The translations under genes and the position numbers were made by a program. Below, one piece after another: positions 43,247 through 51,800 of a stretch of DNA of 64,000 nt. Source of the stretch: Pedobacter sp. SYP-B3415 (GTDB lineage: Bacteria > Bacteroidota > Bacteroidia > Sphingobacteriales > Sphingobacteriaceae); assembly GCF_004138205.1 (NCBI RefSeq), contig NZ_RXNQ01000004.1, positions 62,001 through 126,000 on the forward strand, given 5' to 3'. Numbering within the stretch: the first letter of the stretch is position 1; each line of letters opens with the position of its first letter. Below the pieces are notes generated by a model, which was given only the letters and a program-made list of their open reading frames with translations, had not been told where the DNA came from and searched no databases.

Positions 43247-43864
43247 TTATCCCTTGTTTGGTCTACTCACATACGGGTTTCCCCGGACATAAAAACGCCA
43301 GGGTAATAAGGCATCTTCGCCTGCATAGTCGACCCCGATGCGGGGGCCCGCAACAATATCTTCAGGTGCATGCCTGATACCATGATCCTCGATCCAGATC
43401 TCTTCGCCTGTCAGATCAAGGGCATTCAGGTTCCGGTCTATGCCAAGGGACTTGGCTGCCGAGCCGGGCCCGGCGGTAAGGCCCGGCTTCAGTACCGAAG
43501 CCTTTCTTCTTCGGAGCATAATATCAAGCCCCTCGAGCGGTTCGATGCCACGTACCAGAACAGCATGTGGCTCCCCCTCAACCGAGCTGACCACATTAAA
43601 GAGACAGTGCATTCCGTAACAGAGGTAGACATAAGAATGACCTCCTTGTCTGTACATCACTTCTGTTCTGTTCGTCCGGCGCCCGCCAAACGCATGCGAC
43701 GCTTTATCAGTTACACCGTTATAGGCCTCGGTTTCGACAATGATCCCTGCTGTAACTTCTCCACCGATGTTTGTGTAAAGCACTTTACCTAAAAGACTTA
43801 CGGCTAGTTCAGTCACTTTATTGTTTAGGTAATAACTGAGTGGTAATTTGTGCTTATTTGTCAT
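43247..43864 (-). CDS. DNA-3-methyladenine glycosylase (AAG/MPG family), 205 aa
   Basis: A base-excision repair enzyme that removes alkylated purines such as 3-methyladenine and hypoxanthine. Signatures: ELAVSLLGKVLYTNIGGE, the active-site IIVETEAYNG with the catalytic Glu, DKASHAFGGRRTNRTEVMY, HSYVYLCYGMHCLFNVV and LTAGPGSAAKSLGI. Length matches bacterial members. Its start overlaps the upstream methionine sulfoxide reductase gene by 11 bp, so the two damage-response genes are translationally coupled. Confidence 0.93.
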   Translation of the reverse strand: MTNKHKLPLSYYLNNKVTELAVSLLGKVLYTNIGGEVTAGIIVETEAYNGVTDKASHAFGGRRTNRTEVMYRQGGHSYVYLCYGMHCLFNVVSSVEGEPHAVLVRGIEPLEGLDIMLRRRKASVLKPGLTAGPGSAAKSLGIDRNLNALDLTGEEIWIEDHGIRHAPEDIVAGPRIGVDYAGEDALLPWRFYVRGNPYVSRPNKG

Positions 43865-44336
43865 TCAGTATAAATGTAATGAGCTGCTCAAGATATTTAG
43901 CATCAACTTCATCGAAGGCCGACAGATCCGCACTATCAGCATCGAGGACGCCGACCACTTCTCCGTTTGAAAACATCGGAACAACGATTTCTGATCTTGA
44001 CATTGAACTGCAGGCAATATGGCCGGGAAAGGCTTCAACATCGGGCACGATCAGTGTTTTCTTTTCCGCCCAGGCGCTCCCGCAGACACCTTTGCCTTTT
44101 GCTATGCGGGTGCAGGCCACAGGTCCCTGAAACGGTCCGAGCACCAGTTGCGCATCTTTAACAAGATAGAAGCCTACCCAAAGCCAGTTAAACTGTTCTT
44201 TTAGCGCAGCACAGGCGTTCGCCAGGTTGGCCGTACGATCGACTTCGCCTTCGACCAATGCGGCGATCTGAGGGAGCAGCGATTCATACTGTTCAGACTT
44301 ATCGATATGATGTTTAATAATGAGATCTTCTGCCAT
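43854..44336 (-). CDS. msrC: Free methionine-(R)-sulfoxide reductase, GAF domain, 160 aa
   Basis: Reduces free methionine-R-sulfoxide in the cytosol, using a GAF-fold active site. All three conserved cysteines are present: Cys75 (GPVACTRI), Cys85 (GKGVCGSAW) and Cys109 (GHIACSSMSRSEIVVP). They sit in the order of YebR/fRMsr proteins, with VVGVLDADSADLSAFDEVD at the end. The frame extends to 44405, but the ATG at 44336 (MAEDLI) gives the usual length. It shares an 11-bp overlap with the downstream glycosylase gene. Confidence 0.92.
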   Translation of the reverse strand: MAEDLIIKHHIDKSEQYESLLPQIAALVEGEVDRTANLANACAALKEQFNWLWVGFYLVKDAQLVLGPFQGPVACTRIAKGKGVCGSAWAEKKTLIVPDVEAFPGHIACSSMSRSEIVVPMFSNGEVVGVLDADSADLSAFDEVDAKYLEQLITFILNDK

Positions 44337-44496
44337 TTGATATAGTATTTCAACAAAATTAACTATTAACCGTCGAATTTGTGCGGGCTGTAGGAATCGT
44401 GACAAGTGTTCAACACTAGGCTAACTTCTCAACACAGGTACCGGCAGCGCATAAAATTGCCTAGATTTACCGCATTATCGCTTAACATCCACTAAC

Positions 44497-46659
44497 ATGA
44501 ATATAAAAAGCTTACTGGCCACTTCACTCTTATGTCTGGGTTTCTTCTCATCCGGGCTGCCACCTGAAGAGGGCATGTACCCGCTTAGTGAATTAAACAG
44601 AGTCGACCTCAAAAAGGCCGGTCTACGCATCAGTCAGGAAGACATTTACAGTACGACCGGCAAAAGCAGTCTTGTTGATGCACTGGTGAATGTGGGTGGC
44701 TGTACGGGATCCTTCGTATCTGCGCAGGGATTGATTATCACAAATCATCATTGTGCCTTCGCAGCCGTGCAACAGGCAAGTACCCCGGAACACGACTACC
44801 TGAACAAAGGATTTGTTGCCAGAGGACATGAATATGAAATTGAGGCTAAAGGCCTAACCTGCCGAATTACAGAAAGTTATGAAGATGTATCTGATCAGGT
44901 CCTTGGAGCAGCGTCACAAATCAGCGATCCTGCATCACGCCTGGCGGTCATTAACAATGCAATGAAGCACCTGGCTATAGAAGCAGAAAAGCGCGATCCA
45001 GGAATTAAAGCTGAGGTTTCGGAAATGTTTATCGGGAAAACCTACGTGCTTTTTAGATACCGGATCATCCGGGATGTGCGCCTGGTCTATGTGCCTACAA
45101 GAAGTATAGGAGAATTTGGCGGCGAAACCGACAATTGGGTGTGGCCGCGTCATACAGGTGACTTTTCTTTTATGCGCGCTTATGTAGGTAAAGACGGCAA
45201 ACCTGCTGCTTACTCAAAAGACAATGTGCCTTACAGGCCAAAGAAATTTCTTAAGGTGAATCCTGCGGGAACGAATGAGGAGGATTTTGTTTTTATTCTC
45301 GGTTATCCCGGACGCACCTTCCGTCACAGACCGGCAGATTTCATTAGTTATCAGCAGAACTACCTCTTGCCTTATACAGCAGATCTTTACGAATTTGAAA
45401 ACAAGGCGATGGAGGCTGCCGGCAAAAAGGACGCTGCTACTGCCTTGCGCCTGGCCACGCGCATCAAACGGAACGCGAACGTGATGAAAAACTACCGCGG
45501 AAAACTCCAGGGCCTGCAGGGCATAGGTCTGATAAATGACAAGCGCAAAGAGGATGCAGATCTCGCCGCATTTATTGAGAAAAACCCGGCACTGAAGTCT
45601 CGTTACGGAACATTGATGACCGACATCAACACCCTCTACAAGCTTATCTACAGCGATGCCGGCCGCGATATGTGGCTGGGTCAGATCTATAATTCCACAA
45701 GCCTGCTTAAAGTCGCTACGACCATAAATGGTTTTAAAACAGAGCTTGCCATGCAGACAGGTGGCAGCCGGCAGAATTGGTTTAATGACAGGCTGCCGGC
45801 ATTAAAAAAAGAACTGGACAACATTTACTCCTCTTTCGATGCGGAAGCCGACCGGCGCATATTTGGACGTATGCTGGCTGATGCGTCCGCCCTTCCTCAA
45901 AATCAGCGTATTGCGCCAGTCGATCGTTTAATGGGCGCAAAGACCGGCCAGGGTGCAGATCAGTTGGCGGGGAAACTGATTACGGAAAGCAAATTAGCGG
46001 AACGAGGTGCTGTGTTGGAAGATGTCCTGAAAAGTCCTGACCGGCTGCTTGCGCTAAAAGATCCGCTCCTTGATTTTGCGCGGGAGACAGACCAGCTTAT
46101 TGCCCGCCTGAAACCGGAAAAAGACCGTCGTGATGGGCTGCTGAACAAGTTAATGGGCGATTACGTCAACGTGAAAGAGCAGTTCATGAAGCGCTCTTTT
46201 ATTCCTGATGCCAACAGTACGCTTCGCCTGACGTACGGCTATGTTCGCGGATATAGTCCGGCAGATGCCACCTACATGAAACCATACACCACGATAGCCG
46301 GAATATTCGAAAAAGGCGCTTCAGGTAATCCTGATTTTGTCTATCCGCCGCAAATCAAAGCGCGCTGGCAAGCGAAGGATTTTGGTGCATTTGCAAAAAA
46401 AGACCTGAACGACGTACCTGTAGCGTTCCTGTATAATATGGACACCACAGGCGGCAATTCCGGATCGCCTATTATGAACGCAGACGGCGAACTGATCGGT
46501 GTAAATTTTGACCGTGCGTATGGCGCGACCATAAACGATTATGCCTGGAATGAAAAATACAGCCGGTCAATCGGTGTAGATATCCGTTATGTGCTTTGGG
46601 TGGCGCAAAAGATCGATCAGGCAGATTTTCTGCTTCGCGAAATGGGCATAAGGATTTAA
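44497..46659 (+). CDS. dpp11: Dipeptidyl peptidase 11-type (Asp/Glu-specific) S46 serine peptidase, 720 aa
   Basis: A periplasmic exopeptidase that releases N-terminal dipeptides. A short signal (MNIKSLLATSLLCLGFFSSG) is followed by the S46 fold. The triad is His85 (ITNHHC), Asp221 (PRHTGDFSFM) and Ser655 (TTGGNSGSP). Length and Ser/His numbering coincide with Porphyromonas DPP11. Arg673 in GVNFDRAYG corresponds to the residue that gives DPP11 its acidic P1 preference, where DPP7 has Gly. Role: supplying dipeptides from extracellular protein. Followed after 4 nt by a CrtA-like gene. Confidence 0.92.
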   Translation: MNIKSLLATSLLCLGFFSSGLPPEEGMYPLSELNRVDLKKAGLRISQEDIYSTTGKSSLVDALVNVGGCTGSFVSAQGLIITNHHCAFAAVQQASTPEHDYLNKGFVARGHEYEIEAKGLTCRITESYEDVSDQVLGAASQISDPASRLAVINNAMKHLAIEAEKRDPGIKAEVSEMFIGKTYVLFRYRIIRDVRLVYVPTRSIGEFGGETDNWVWPRHTGDFSFMRAYVGKDGKPAAYSKDNVPYRPKKFLKVNPAGTNEEDFVFILGYPGRTFRHRPADFISYQQNYLLPYTADLYEFENKAMEAAGKKDAATALRLATRIKRNANVMKNYRGKLQGLQGIGLINDKRKEDADLAAFIEKNPALKSRYGTLMTDINTLYKLIYSDAGRDMWLGQIYNSTSLLKVATTINGFKTELAMQTGGSRQNWFNDRLPALKKELDNIYSSFDAEADRRIFGRMLADASALPQNQRIAPVDRLMGAKTGQGADQLAGKLITESKLAERGAVLEDVLKSPDRLLALKDPLLDFARETDQLIARLKPEKDRRDGLLNKLMGDYVNVKEQFMKRSFIPDANSTLRLTYGYVRGYSPADATYMKPYTTIAGIFEKGASGNPDFVYPPQIKARWQAKDFGAFAKKDLNDVPVAFLYNMDTTGGNSGSPIMNADGELIGVNFDRAYGATINDYAWNEKYSRSIGVDIRYVLWVAQKIDQADFLLREMGIRI

Positions 46660-46663
46660 ACGC

Positions 46664-47356
46664 ATGCGGGTATTGTTAACGGTAACGCGTTTCAAAACGG
46701 TATTTATTCCTTTCGCCTTTGTCGGAATGGCGCTGCTGCATCTTCCGCTATGGCTGAACCGAAAAATCAGCTTTTACAAGCTTCTGGGTGCAGGTGGCCA
46801 GGCCCAGCCAGATGTCCCGGCGGATTACCGGCACTGGGGACTGCTGGTTTGCTTTGAAAATGATCAACAGTTAACCCGGTTCGCCACGCGATCGTTTGTC
46901 TCAGCCTGGTTCCGTTTTTTCGGGGCAGAGCAGCTTAACGTTGTTCTTGAACCGATCAGTGCGCATGGCCTTTGGGACGGCCGACAGCCCTTCATTTACA
47001 AAAAGCAGACGGGTTCATATAACGGCCAGGTCGGCGTACTCACCCGTGCAACGATTCGCGGCAACAAAATGAAAGCGTTCCGAGCCGATATAAAAAAGGC
47101 TTCTGCAGCCATGCGCGAGTCCCCGGGGTTTGTACTGGCAGCCGGCCTCGGCGAAAACCCCTTTTTCAGACAGGCTACTTTCTCGATTTGGGAGAACGCA
47201 GCGCTTATGAAAGATTACGCCTACCGCCATGTTGATCATGCTGCGGTCATCAAGCGTACCCGCGAAGATGGCTGGTATACCGAAGAGCTTTTTGCCCGCT
47301 TCAAAATTATCGCGATCGAAGGATCGTTAAACGGAACAACCTATTCAAATCAATAA
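46664..47356 (+). CDS. Spheroidene monooxygenase (CrtA)-like protein, 230 aa
   Basis: Resembles CrtA, the haem-dependent carotenoid keto-forming oxygenase, mainly in the C-terminal half. There it has LGENPFFRQATFSIWENAAL, YAYRHVDHAAVIKRTREDGW and YTEELFARFKI. The N-terminus has a hydrophobic stretch (FIPFAFVGMALLHLPLW). No carotenoid genes are present in the window, so a carotenoid role is not supported by context. Bacteroidota members of this family are often annotated only as hypothetical. It is packed between the S46 peptidase (4 nt) and an 83-residue gene (5 nt), probably one operon. Confidence 0.7.
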   Translation: MRVLLTVTRFKTVFIPFAFVGMALLHLPLWLNRKISFYKLLGAGGQAQPDVPADYRHWGLLVCFENDQQLTRFATRSFVSAWFRFFGAEQLNVVLEPISAHGLWDGRQPFIYKKQTGSYNGQVGVLTRATIRGNKMKAFRADIKKASAAMRESPGFVLAAGLGENPFFRQATFSIWENAALMKDYAYRHVDHAAVIKRTREDGWYTEELFARFKIIAIEGSLNGTTYSNQ

Positions 47357-47361
47357 CAGAT

Positions 47362-47613
47362 ATGCGCGTCATTGCCGAGCTACCACATCCCGATTGTAAG
47401 ATTACAATCTTCTCAATGAATCAAAAATACATTGTGAAGTTTGAACAGGGAACACTTGAACAAATTTACAAGCTTGCCGAACTTGACCTGACCGGCGGGG
47501 GTGTTGATGAGGTCTTTCAGATCATTGATGAAGCTTTTATTGCCACCGTAGTAAGTAGGTTTGCATTGATGCGCAGCGATTTCAAAGATGCTTACCAGCG
47601 TCAGCAGTATTAG
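47362..47613 (+). CDS. Conserved-looking small protein of unknown function, 83 aa
   Basis: I recall no characterised family. It starts MRVIAELPHPDCKITIFSMN and predicts a compact alpha/beta fold: a beta hairpin (KITIFSMNQKYIVKFEQG), then helices around LEQIYKLAELDL and DEVFQIIDEAFIATVVSRF. It has no signal peptide or membrane segment. It begins 5 nt after the CrtA-like gene, a spacing that implies co-expression and perhaps a functional partner. A 284-nt A/T-rich gap without recognisable genes follows it. Confidence 0.65.
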   Translation: MRVIAELPHPDCKITIFSMNQKYIVKFEQGTLEQIYKLAELDLTGGGVDEVFQIIDEAFIATVVSRFALMRSDFKDAYQRQQY

Positions 47614-47897
47614 ATTACATAAATAGTATAAATATCTGATAATCAATCGCATTTACTTAAATACAGAATTTAATTCGGCGGCAGGGATACCCAGACTAAA
47701 CTTCGATCTGTATCACGTAAAGTAGCAGATTATATTTGTTATATATTAAATTGAATATCAAAATATTATCATGTCTAGCAAAATTACATTTTGTCTTGAT
47801 ATATTCCATTTTTTTGGATGTGATCATCATTATTTGTCAATAAAAATACGGTCAGATAGTTTGTCAATTAATATCTTTGATTCTAATCCCTGCTCGA

Positions 47898-49154
47898 ATG
47901 AAATCAAAGAGTAACGCTGCGATCACGTTCATATTTATCACTATGCTGATCGACTTTACAGGAGTCGGCATCATTATCCCAGTGGTACCTACACTCATTG
48001 AGCGCCTGACCGGCGGGGGCATTGCCCGTGCTGCCGATTATGGCGGCTGGTTAACGATTGCCTATTCAGCCATGCTGTTTATAAGTGCGCCAATCCTGGG
48101 CGGCTTAAGCGACAGGTTTGGCAGACGGCCGGTCCTGCTTGCTTCACTGCTTGGACTCGGACTTGACTACCTCTTCCTGGCCTTTTCTCCTACTGTTTTC
48201 TGGCTTTTTGTTGGTCGTATCACTGCCGGCATTACCGGCGCAAGTTTCAGTACCGCGCAGGCTTATATCGCTGATGTAAGTACACCCGAAACAAAAGCCC
48301 AGAACTTTGGTCTTGTTGGGGCAGCGTTTGGACTGGGTTTTATTATAGGGCCGGTTGTCGGCGGTTTACTCAGCAAGTTTGGTGTTCAGGCCCCTTTCCT
48401 TTTTGCTGCCGGGTTGTCGCTGCTGAATTGCCTGTATGGCTATTTTATTTTACCGGAATCACTCCCCGTCGAGAAGCGGCGCAGATTTGATTGGAAGCGT
48501 GCAAACCCGGTGGGCTCGCTGCGACACATGGGTCGTTATCCTTCAATTGCCGGACTTCTGGGGTCTATGGTGCTGCTATACATCGCCGGGCATTCTGTTC
48601 AATCAGTCTGGACCTATTACACCATGCACCGTTTTCAATGGAGTGAAACAATGGTCGGGTACTCACTCGGTTTTGTCGGTGTGGCCATGGCAGTCATCCA
48701 AGGATGGCTGATACGGATCATCATGCCCAAACTGGGTGCAAAGCGGGCCGTTTTCATCGGACTGTTTCTATACATAACCGGTTTTATCGGCTTCGGCCTG
48801 GCAACATCTGGCTGGATGATGTTTGCTTTCCTGGTGCCTTATGCGCTGGCGGGTATCTCCGGGCCGGCGGTACAGGGAATTATTTCAAATGTTATCCCTG
48901 ACAATGCACAGGGTGAACTCCAGGGTATTATGTCAGGGCTGATGAGTCTTACGGCTATGATCGGCCCGCTGATCATGACACAGTTGTTCTCCTTTTTTAT
49001 TGACAAACGTGCACCCGCCTATTTGCCTGGTGCACCGTTTTATCTAAGTGCCGTGCTGACGCTTGCCGGCTTGTTGATTTGTCTCCGTTCGCTGCGTAAA
49101 TATCACAATTTGAAAAATGCTGCAATCCCGGTAGTACCGGTAACTGAGCATTAG
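47898..49154 (+). CDS. TCR/TetA-family MFS exporter, 418 aa
   Basis: A 12-helix major facilitator antiporter resembling the tetracycline/multidrug branch. The N-terminal FIFITMLIDFTGVGIIIPV, the motif A loop GGLSDRFGRRPVLLASLLGL and GRITAGITGASFSTAQAYIA in TM5 match the TCR family. So does a second-half GIISNVIPDNAQGELQG loop. It may export drugs or metabolites; resistance is not demonstrated by sequence. The ATG at 47898 is preferred over the TTG at 47877 because the family starts just before TM1. It stands alone. Confidence 0.88.
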   Translation: MKSKSNAAITFIFITMLIDFTGVGIIIPVVPTLIERLTGGGIARAADYGGWLTIAYSAMLFISAPILGGLSDRFGRRPVLLASLLGLGLDYLFLAFSPTVFWLFVGRITAGITGASFSTAQAYIADVSTPETKAQNFGLVGAAFGLGFIIGPVVGGLLSKFGVQAPFLFAAGLSLLNCLYGYFILPESLPVEKRRRFDWKRANPVGSLRHMGRYPSIAGLLGSMVLLYIAGHSVQSVWTYYTMHRFQWSETMVGYSLGFVGVAMAVIQGWLIRIIMPKLGAKRAVFIGLFLYITGFIGFGLATSGWMMFAFLVPYALAGISGPAVQGIISNVIPDNAQGELQGIMSGLMSLTAMIGPLIMTQLFSFFIDKRAPAYLPGAPFYLSAVLTLAGLLICLRSLRKYHNLKNAAIPVVPVTEH

Positions 49155-49189
49155 CAAAACGGGGAGTAGTCAGCACTGGATTGTCCATG

Positions 49190-49558
49190 TTATGCGACGG
49201 TCCTTCTTCTGTTTACCCAAACACTGCAGATCACTGCCACAGCAAAACCGCCCGCCGTACAGGCGTCGATCAGCGGAGTCGGAAGATCAAAGCCCCATAC
49301 GGTGTTCAGCCAATACTGTATAAAGGAGGCCGGCAAATTACGTTCGCCAAGTTTTTCTTTTACCTGCCACTGCCAGTCGGTAACGGGACAATAGCCCAAC
49401 CCGAACCAGATGCCCAAAAGAAGCCAGGACGCTGCGGTGAGACCGGCAACAACGAGATGAAGTCGTTGGGTTCGACGCCAGAGCCAGCCGAACAGGTTAA
49501 AAAGTATAATGACCAGATGTACAGAGGTAAGCAGGATATCCAGAAACAAATACATCAT
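49190..49558 (-). CDS. DUF2784 family membrane protein, 122 aa
   Basis: A small inner-membrane protein with about four predicted helices. The family pattern is visible: an N-terminal helix MMYLFLDILLTSVHLVIILFN (shortened), the FGLGYCPVTDWQWQVKEKLG loop with conserved Cys-Pro-Leu/Thr-Thr/Asp-Trp, LPASFIQYWL, and a last helix before a basic tail. Function is unknown. It follows the DUF4268 gene by 5 nt on the same strand, so they form a small operon. Confidence 0.75.
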   Translation of the reverse strand: MMYLFLDILLTSVHLVIILFNLFGWLWRRTQRLHLVVAGLTAASWLLLGIWFGLGYCPVTDWQWQVKEKLGERNLPASFIQYWLNTVWGFDLPTPLIDACTAGGFAVAVICSVWVNRRRTVA

Positions 49559-49563
49559 TGAGT

Positions 49564-50025
49564 CTATTTGAATAAGTCAAAACTATATTGCGCATCCGTC
49601 CAGAACTCGTCCAGCGTGAGCATGCGCGGTTTGAAAAACGAGATCAACTGCGGCCAGTCTGCCTGGTTAAAAACACTTACCCCGCTTATAGTCTGACTGA
49701 TCCGTGCTGTCGTCTTACCGTATTCATCAGTATGTTCCTGTATCCAATTCCACTCTTCGCCCAGCATTCCGTGAAGCAGCGACCGGAATGAAAGGAATTG
49801 TTCAAACATGAGCGCTCTGATTCCTTCGTCGGGATGAGCTATTTCGATCGAGATCGTAGCTTCCCGACTACCTGCTTCCATCCTGAAATAAAGATGTTTG
49901 AGGCCGGTCTTATAATTGATCCAGTTTACTTTTTGACCTTCGGCAGATGCATGCAGCCCCATATACTGTCCCAGGGCTGTCCAGAATGCCTGTCTGATGC
50001 GTTTTGCTTCGTCTTTTGAATACAT
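49564..50025 (-). CDS. DUF4268 family protein, 153 aa
   Basis: A soluble protein with the DUF4268 signature: AFWTALGQYMGLHASAEGQK near residue 13, WINYKTGLKHLYFRMEAG, EIAHPDEGIRALMFEQFLSF and EHTDEYGKTTARISQ. The last part ends FFKPRMLTLDEFWTDAQYS. DUF4268 domains are sometimes joined to nucleases of the PD-(D/E)XK type, but here it is free-standing and no nuclease motif is seen. It starts 29 nt after the end of phoH, so all three minus-strand genes may be co-transcribed. Confidence 0.75.
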   Translation of the reverse strand: MYSKDEAKRIRQAFWTALGQYMGLHASAEGQKVNWINYKTGLKHLYFRMEAGSREATISIEIAHPDEGIRALMFEQFLSFRSLLHGMLGEEWNWIQEHTDEYGKTTARISQTISGVSVFNQADWPQLISFFKPRMLTLDEFWTDAQYSFDLFK

Positions 50026-50054
50026 GTGCAGAAATTATGCGATGGCGTGAAGCA

Positions 50055-51413
50055 TTAAAGCAATTCGGTAGCCAGGTTCGCCAGTTCGCTCCGCTCGCCT
50101 TTTTGCAGCGTGATGTGTGCGTATAGCGGATGGTTCCTGGCGTTGTCGATCAGGTAACTCAGGCCATTGCTGGCCGTGTCAAGATATGGTGTATCAATCT
50201 GGTAAATATCGCCGGTGAATATGATTTTTGTGCCTTCCCCCGCCCTGGAAATAATCGTCTTTACTTCATGGGGTGTCAGGTTTTGGGCTTCATCAATGAT
50301 AAAAAATATTTTTGTCAGCGTGCGTCCGCGTATAAAAGCCAGCGGCGATATGGTGATCTTATCTGTACTGACCAGCTCATCGATCTTTTGTGCCGTCTTG
50401 TCGTCGCCGGTAAACTGCTCCCTGATAAAACGAAGGTTGTCCCAGATAGGCGCCATATACGGATCGATCTTAGATTTTACGTCGCCGGGCAGGTAACCAA
50501 TGTCTTTGTTGCTCAGTGGGACGATCGGCCGGGTTACATAAATCTGTCTGAAATCTTTGCGTTGCTCCAGAGCGCAGGCCAATGCCAGCAGCGTTTTTCC
50601 GGTACCTGCGTTGCCCTGGATGGTGACGAGTTTCAGCGCCGGGTCAAGCAGGGCATGCATCGCGAATGCTTGTTCGGGATTTCTCGGTGTGATGTTGAAT
50701 GCATTGCGGTTATGAACCGGTATGAGCGTCCCGGAGGCCTGACTGAAATATGCGTTCATACCTTTGCGGCCGGCTCTGAGCGTATAAAAGTGATTGGCAT
50801 CATTAACGGGTAGAGCGGCCCTGACAGCATCGCCCCCGGCAGCTCCGGCCCTGACAGCTTCAAATAACTGCAAAGGAAAGTTTTTGCAGATTGTGCGTCC
50901 GGTATATAATTCCTCGACGTTCTTTACCTTTCCGGTTTCATAATCTTCTGCCTGCAATTCGAGTGATTTTGCCTTCAAACGCAACCCGATATCCTTAGAT
51001 ACGAGTACCACGCGTTGTGCCGGATACCGTTCCTTCAGAACCAGCGCAGAATTTAGAATGCGGTGGTCTGCCTTTGCGTTTCCGAAGATCCTGGCGGCAT
51101 CAGGACCTTCCGGCTGTTCATCGAGGGCGATCTTGAACTGACCGCTGCCGCTGCCGCTCAAAGGTATCCACTCGCTGATCAGGTGTTGACCTGATAACCG
51201 GTCAATCAGCCGGAAAAAACTTCTTGCCTCAAAATTTCGCGTCTCATTGCCATTTTTGAAATTGTCAAGCTCTTCAAGGACCTGAACCGGTACGGCAACG
51301 TCGTGCTCCATAAAACTATTTATGGCGTTATGATCATAGAGTATCACCGAGGTGTCCAATACGAATATTTTGCGCTGATTGTCCGGGCGGTTCCCGGTTT
51401 TCTTTTCGGCCAT
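50055..51413 (-). CDS. PIN-PhoH fusion protein (PhoH2/YlaK-like ATPase), 452 aa
   Basis: An RNA-targeting ATPase: a PIN-type ribonuclease domain joined to a PhoH helicase-like domain. PIN residues are visible in IFVLDTSVILYDHNA (first Asp), VQVLEELDNFKNG and VVLVSKDIGLRLKAKSLEL. The PhoH part from about residue 250 has Walker A GNAGTGKTLLALACALEQ, IYVTRPIVPLSNKDIGYLPG and Walker B IFFIIDEAQNLTPHEVKTI. Proteins of this layout unwind and cleave RNA in vitro in other bacteria. Its upstream region is unusually long (678 bp) and is described separately. Confidence 0.92.
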   Translation of the reverse strand: MAEKKTGNRPDNQRKIFVLDTSVILYDHNAINSFMEHDVAVPVQVLEELDNFKNGNETRNFEARSFFRLIDRLSGQHLISEWIPLSGSGSGQFKIALDEQPEGPDAARIFGNAKADHRILNSALVLKERYPAQRVVLVSKDIGLRLKAKSLELQAEDYETGKVKNVEELYTGRTICKNFPLQLFEAVRAGAAGGDAVRAALPVNDANHFYTLRAGRKGMNAYFSQASGTLIPVHNRNAFNITPRNPEQAFAMHALLDPALKLVTIQGNAGTGKTLLALACALEQRKDFRQIYVTRPIVPLSNKDIGYLPGDVKSKIDPYMAPIWDNLRFIREQFTGDDKTAQKIDELVSTDKITISPLAFIRGRTLTKIFFIIDEAQNLTPHEVKTIISRAGEGTKIIFTGDIYQIDTPYLDTASNGLSYLIDNARNHPLYAHITLQKGERSELANLATELL

Positions 51414-51475
51414 GCGCTAAAATTAGCATTTCATGCGCTTTAATAAAATGGATGACCGAATTAATTAGTGGTAGC

Positions 51476-51519
51476 AAAAAAAAAACGGAGAACGTCTTCT
51501 TGCGAATCTTTTCTCCGTT
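51476..51519 (-). terminator. Strong rho-independent terminator in the phoH upstream region
   Basis: A perfect 9-bp stem (AACGGAGAA at 51484-51492, TTCTCCGTT at 51511-51519) with an 18-nt loop, followed on the minus strand by a long U tract (A run 51476-51485). A second 8-bp hairpin (CCTTGCTT 51523-51530, AAGCAAGG 51545-51552) lies directly before it. No recognised gene ends here, so it must terminate an unannotated transcript or attenuate phoH. Confidence 0.75.
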
Positions 51520-51800
51520 CGACCTTGCTTTCTTTCGTAAAATCAAGCAAGGCATCAAACCGGTCTTCACTTTGTTTCTCCTTCCGGTCAGCGCTGAGCT
51601 GCCTTCCGGTTCCAACCCGTCTTCCTGATTACTGTTCCATAGAACATTCCTCACTCCGTCGGCGTCTGTCCATTGTTGTCTGCCTCTCGGCGACTTACGG
51701 GCTTGTGCGGTAACTTTCGTTTCCGTTGTCCCAATTTGGTTTTTGAAATTCCGATACTGATCTGTCGATCAAGGTATCTTTTGGTTTTCATTCAGACAAT
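51476..51800 (-). ncRNA. Candidate structured or small-protein transcript (unassigned)
   Basis: A minus-strand transcript is inferred only from its strong 3' terminator and the tandem hairpins. The body is purine-rich with repeated CCGGAAGG/GACCGG segments at about 51555-51625. A perfect promoter was not found; TACCTTGA at 51768-51775 (minus strand) is a weak -7 match. It is not SRP RNA, tmRNA or RNase P RNA by their conserved motifs. A 6S-like RNA is possible but unproven. The 46-codon frame at 51651-51791 is an alternative explanation. Confidence 0.3.

Noticed and set aside
47614..47897. RNA gene or promoter cluster in the A/T-rich gap before the MFS gene
   Set aside because: No stable stem-loop with U tract and no perfect -33/-7 pair was found; only scattered A/T-rich near-matches.
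47898..49154. Tetracycline resistance gene
   Set aside because: The TCR family includes many general exporters; nothing in context (no TetR, no mobile element) supports a specific drug resistance.
51334..51654. A 106-codon minus-strand frame overlapping the phoH start
   Set aside because: It overlaps phoH by 80 bp in another frame, has no family likeness, and crosses the terminator hairpin and U tract; treated as a chance frame.
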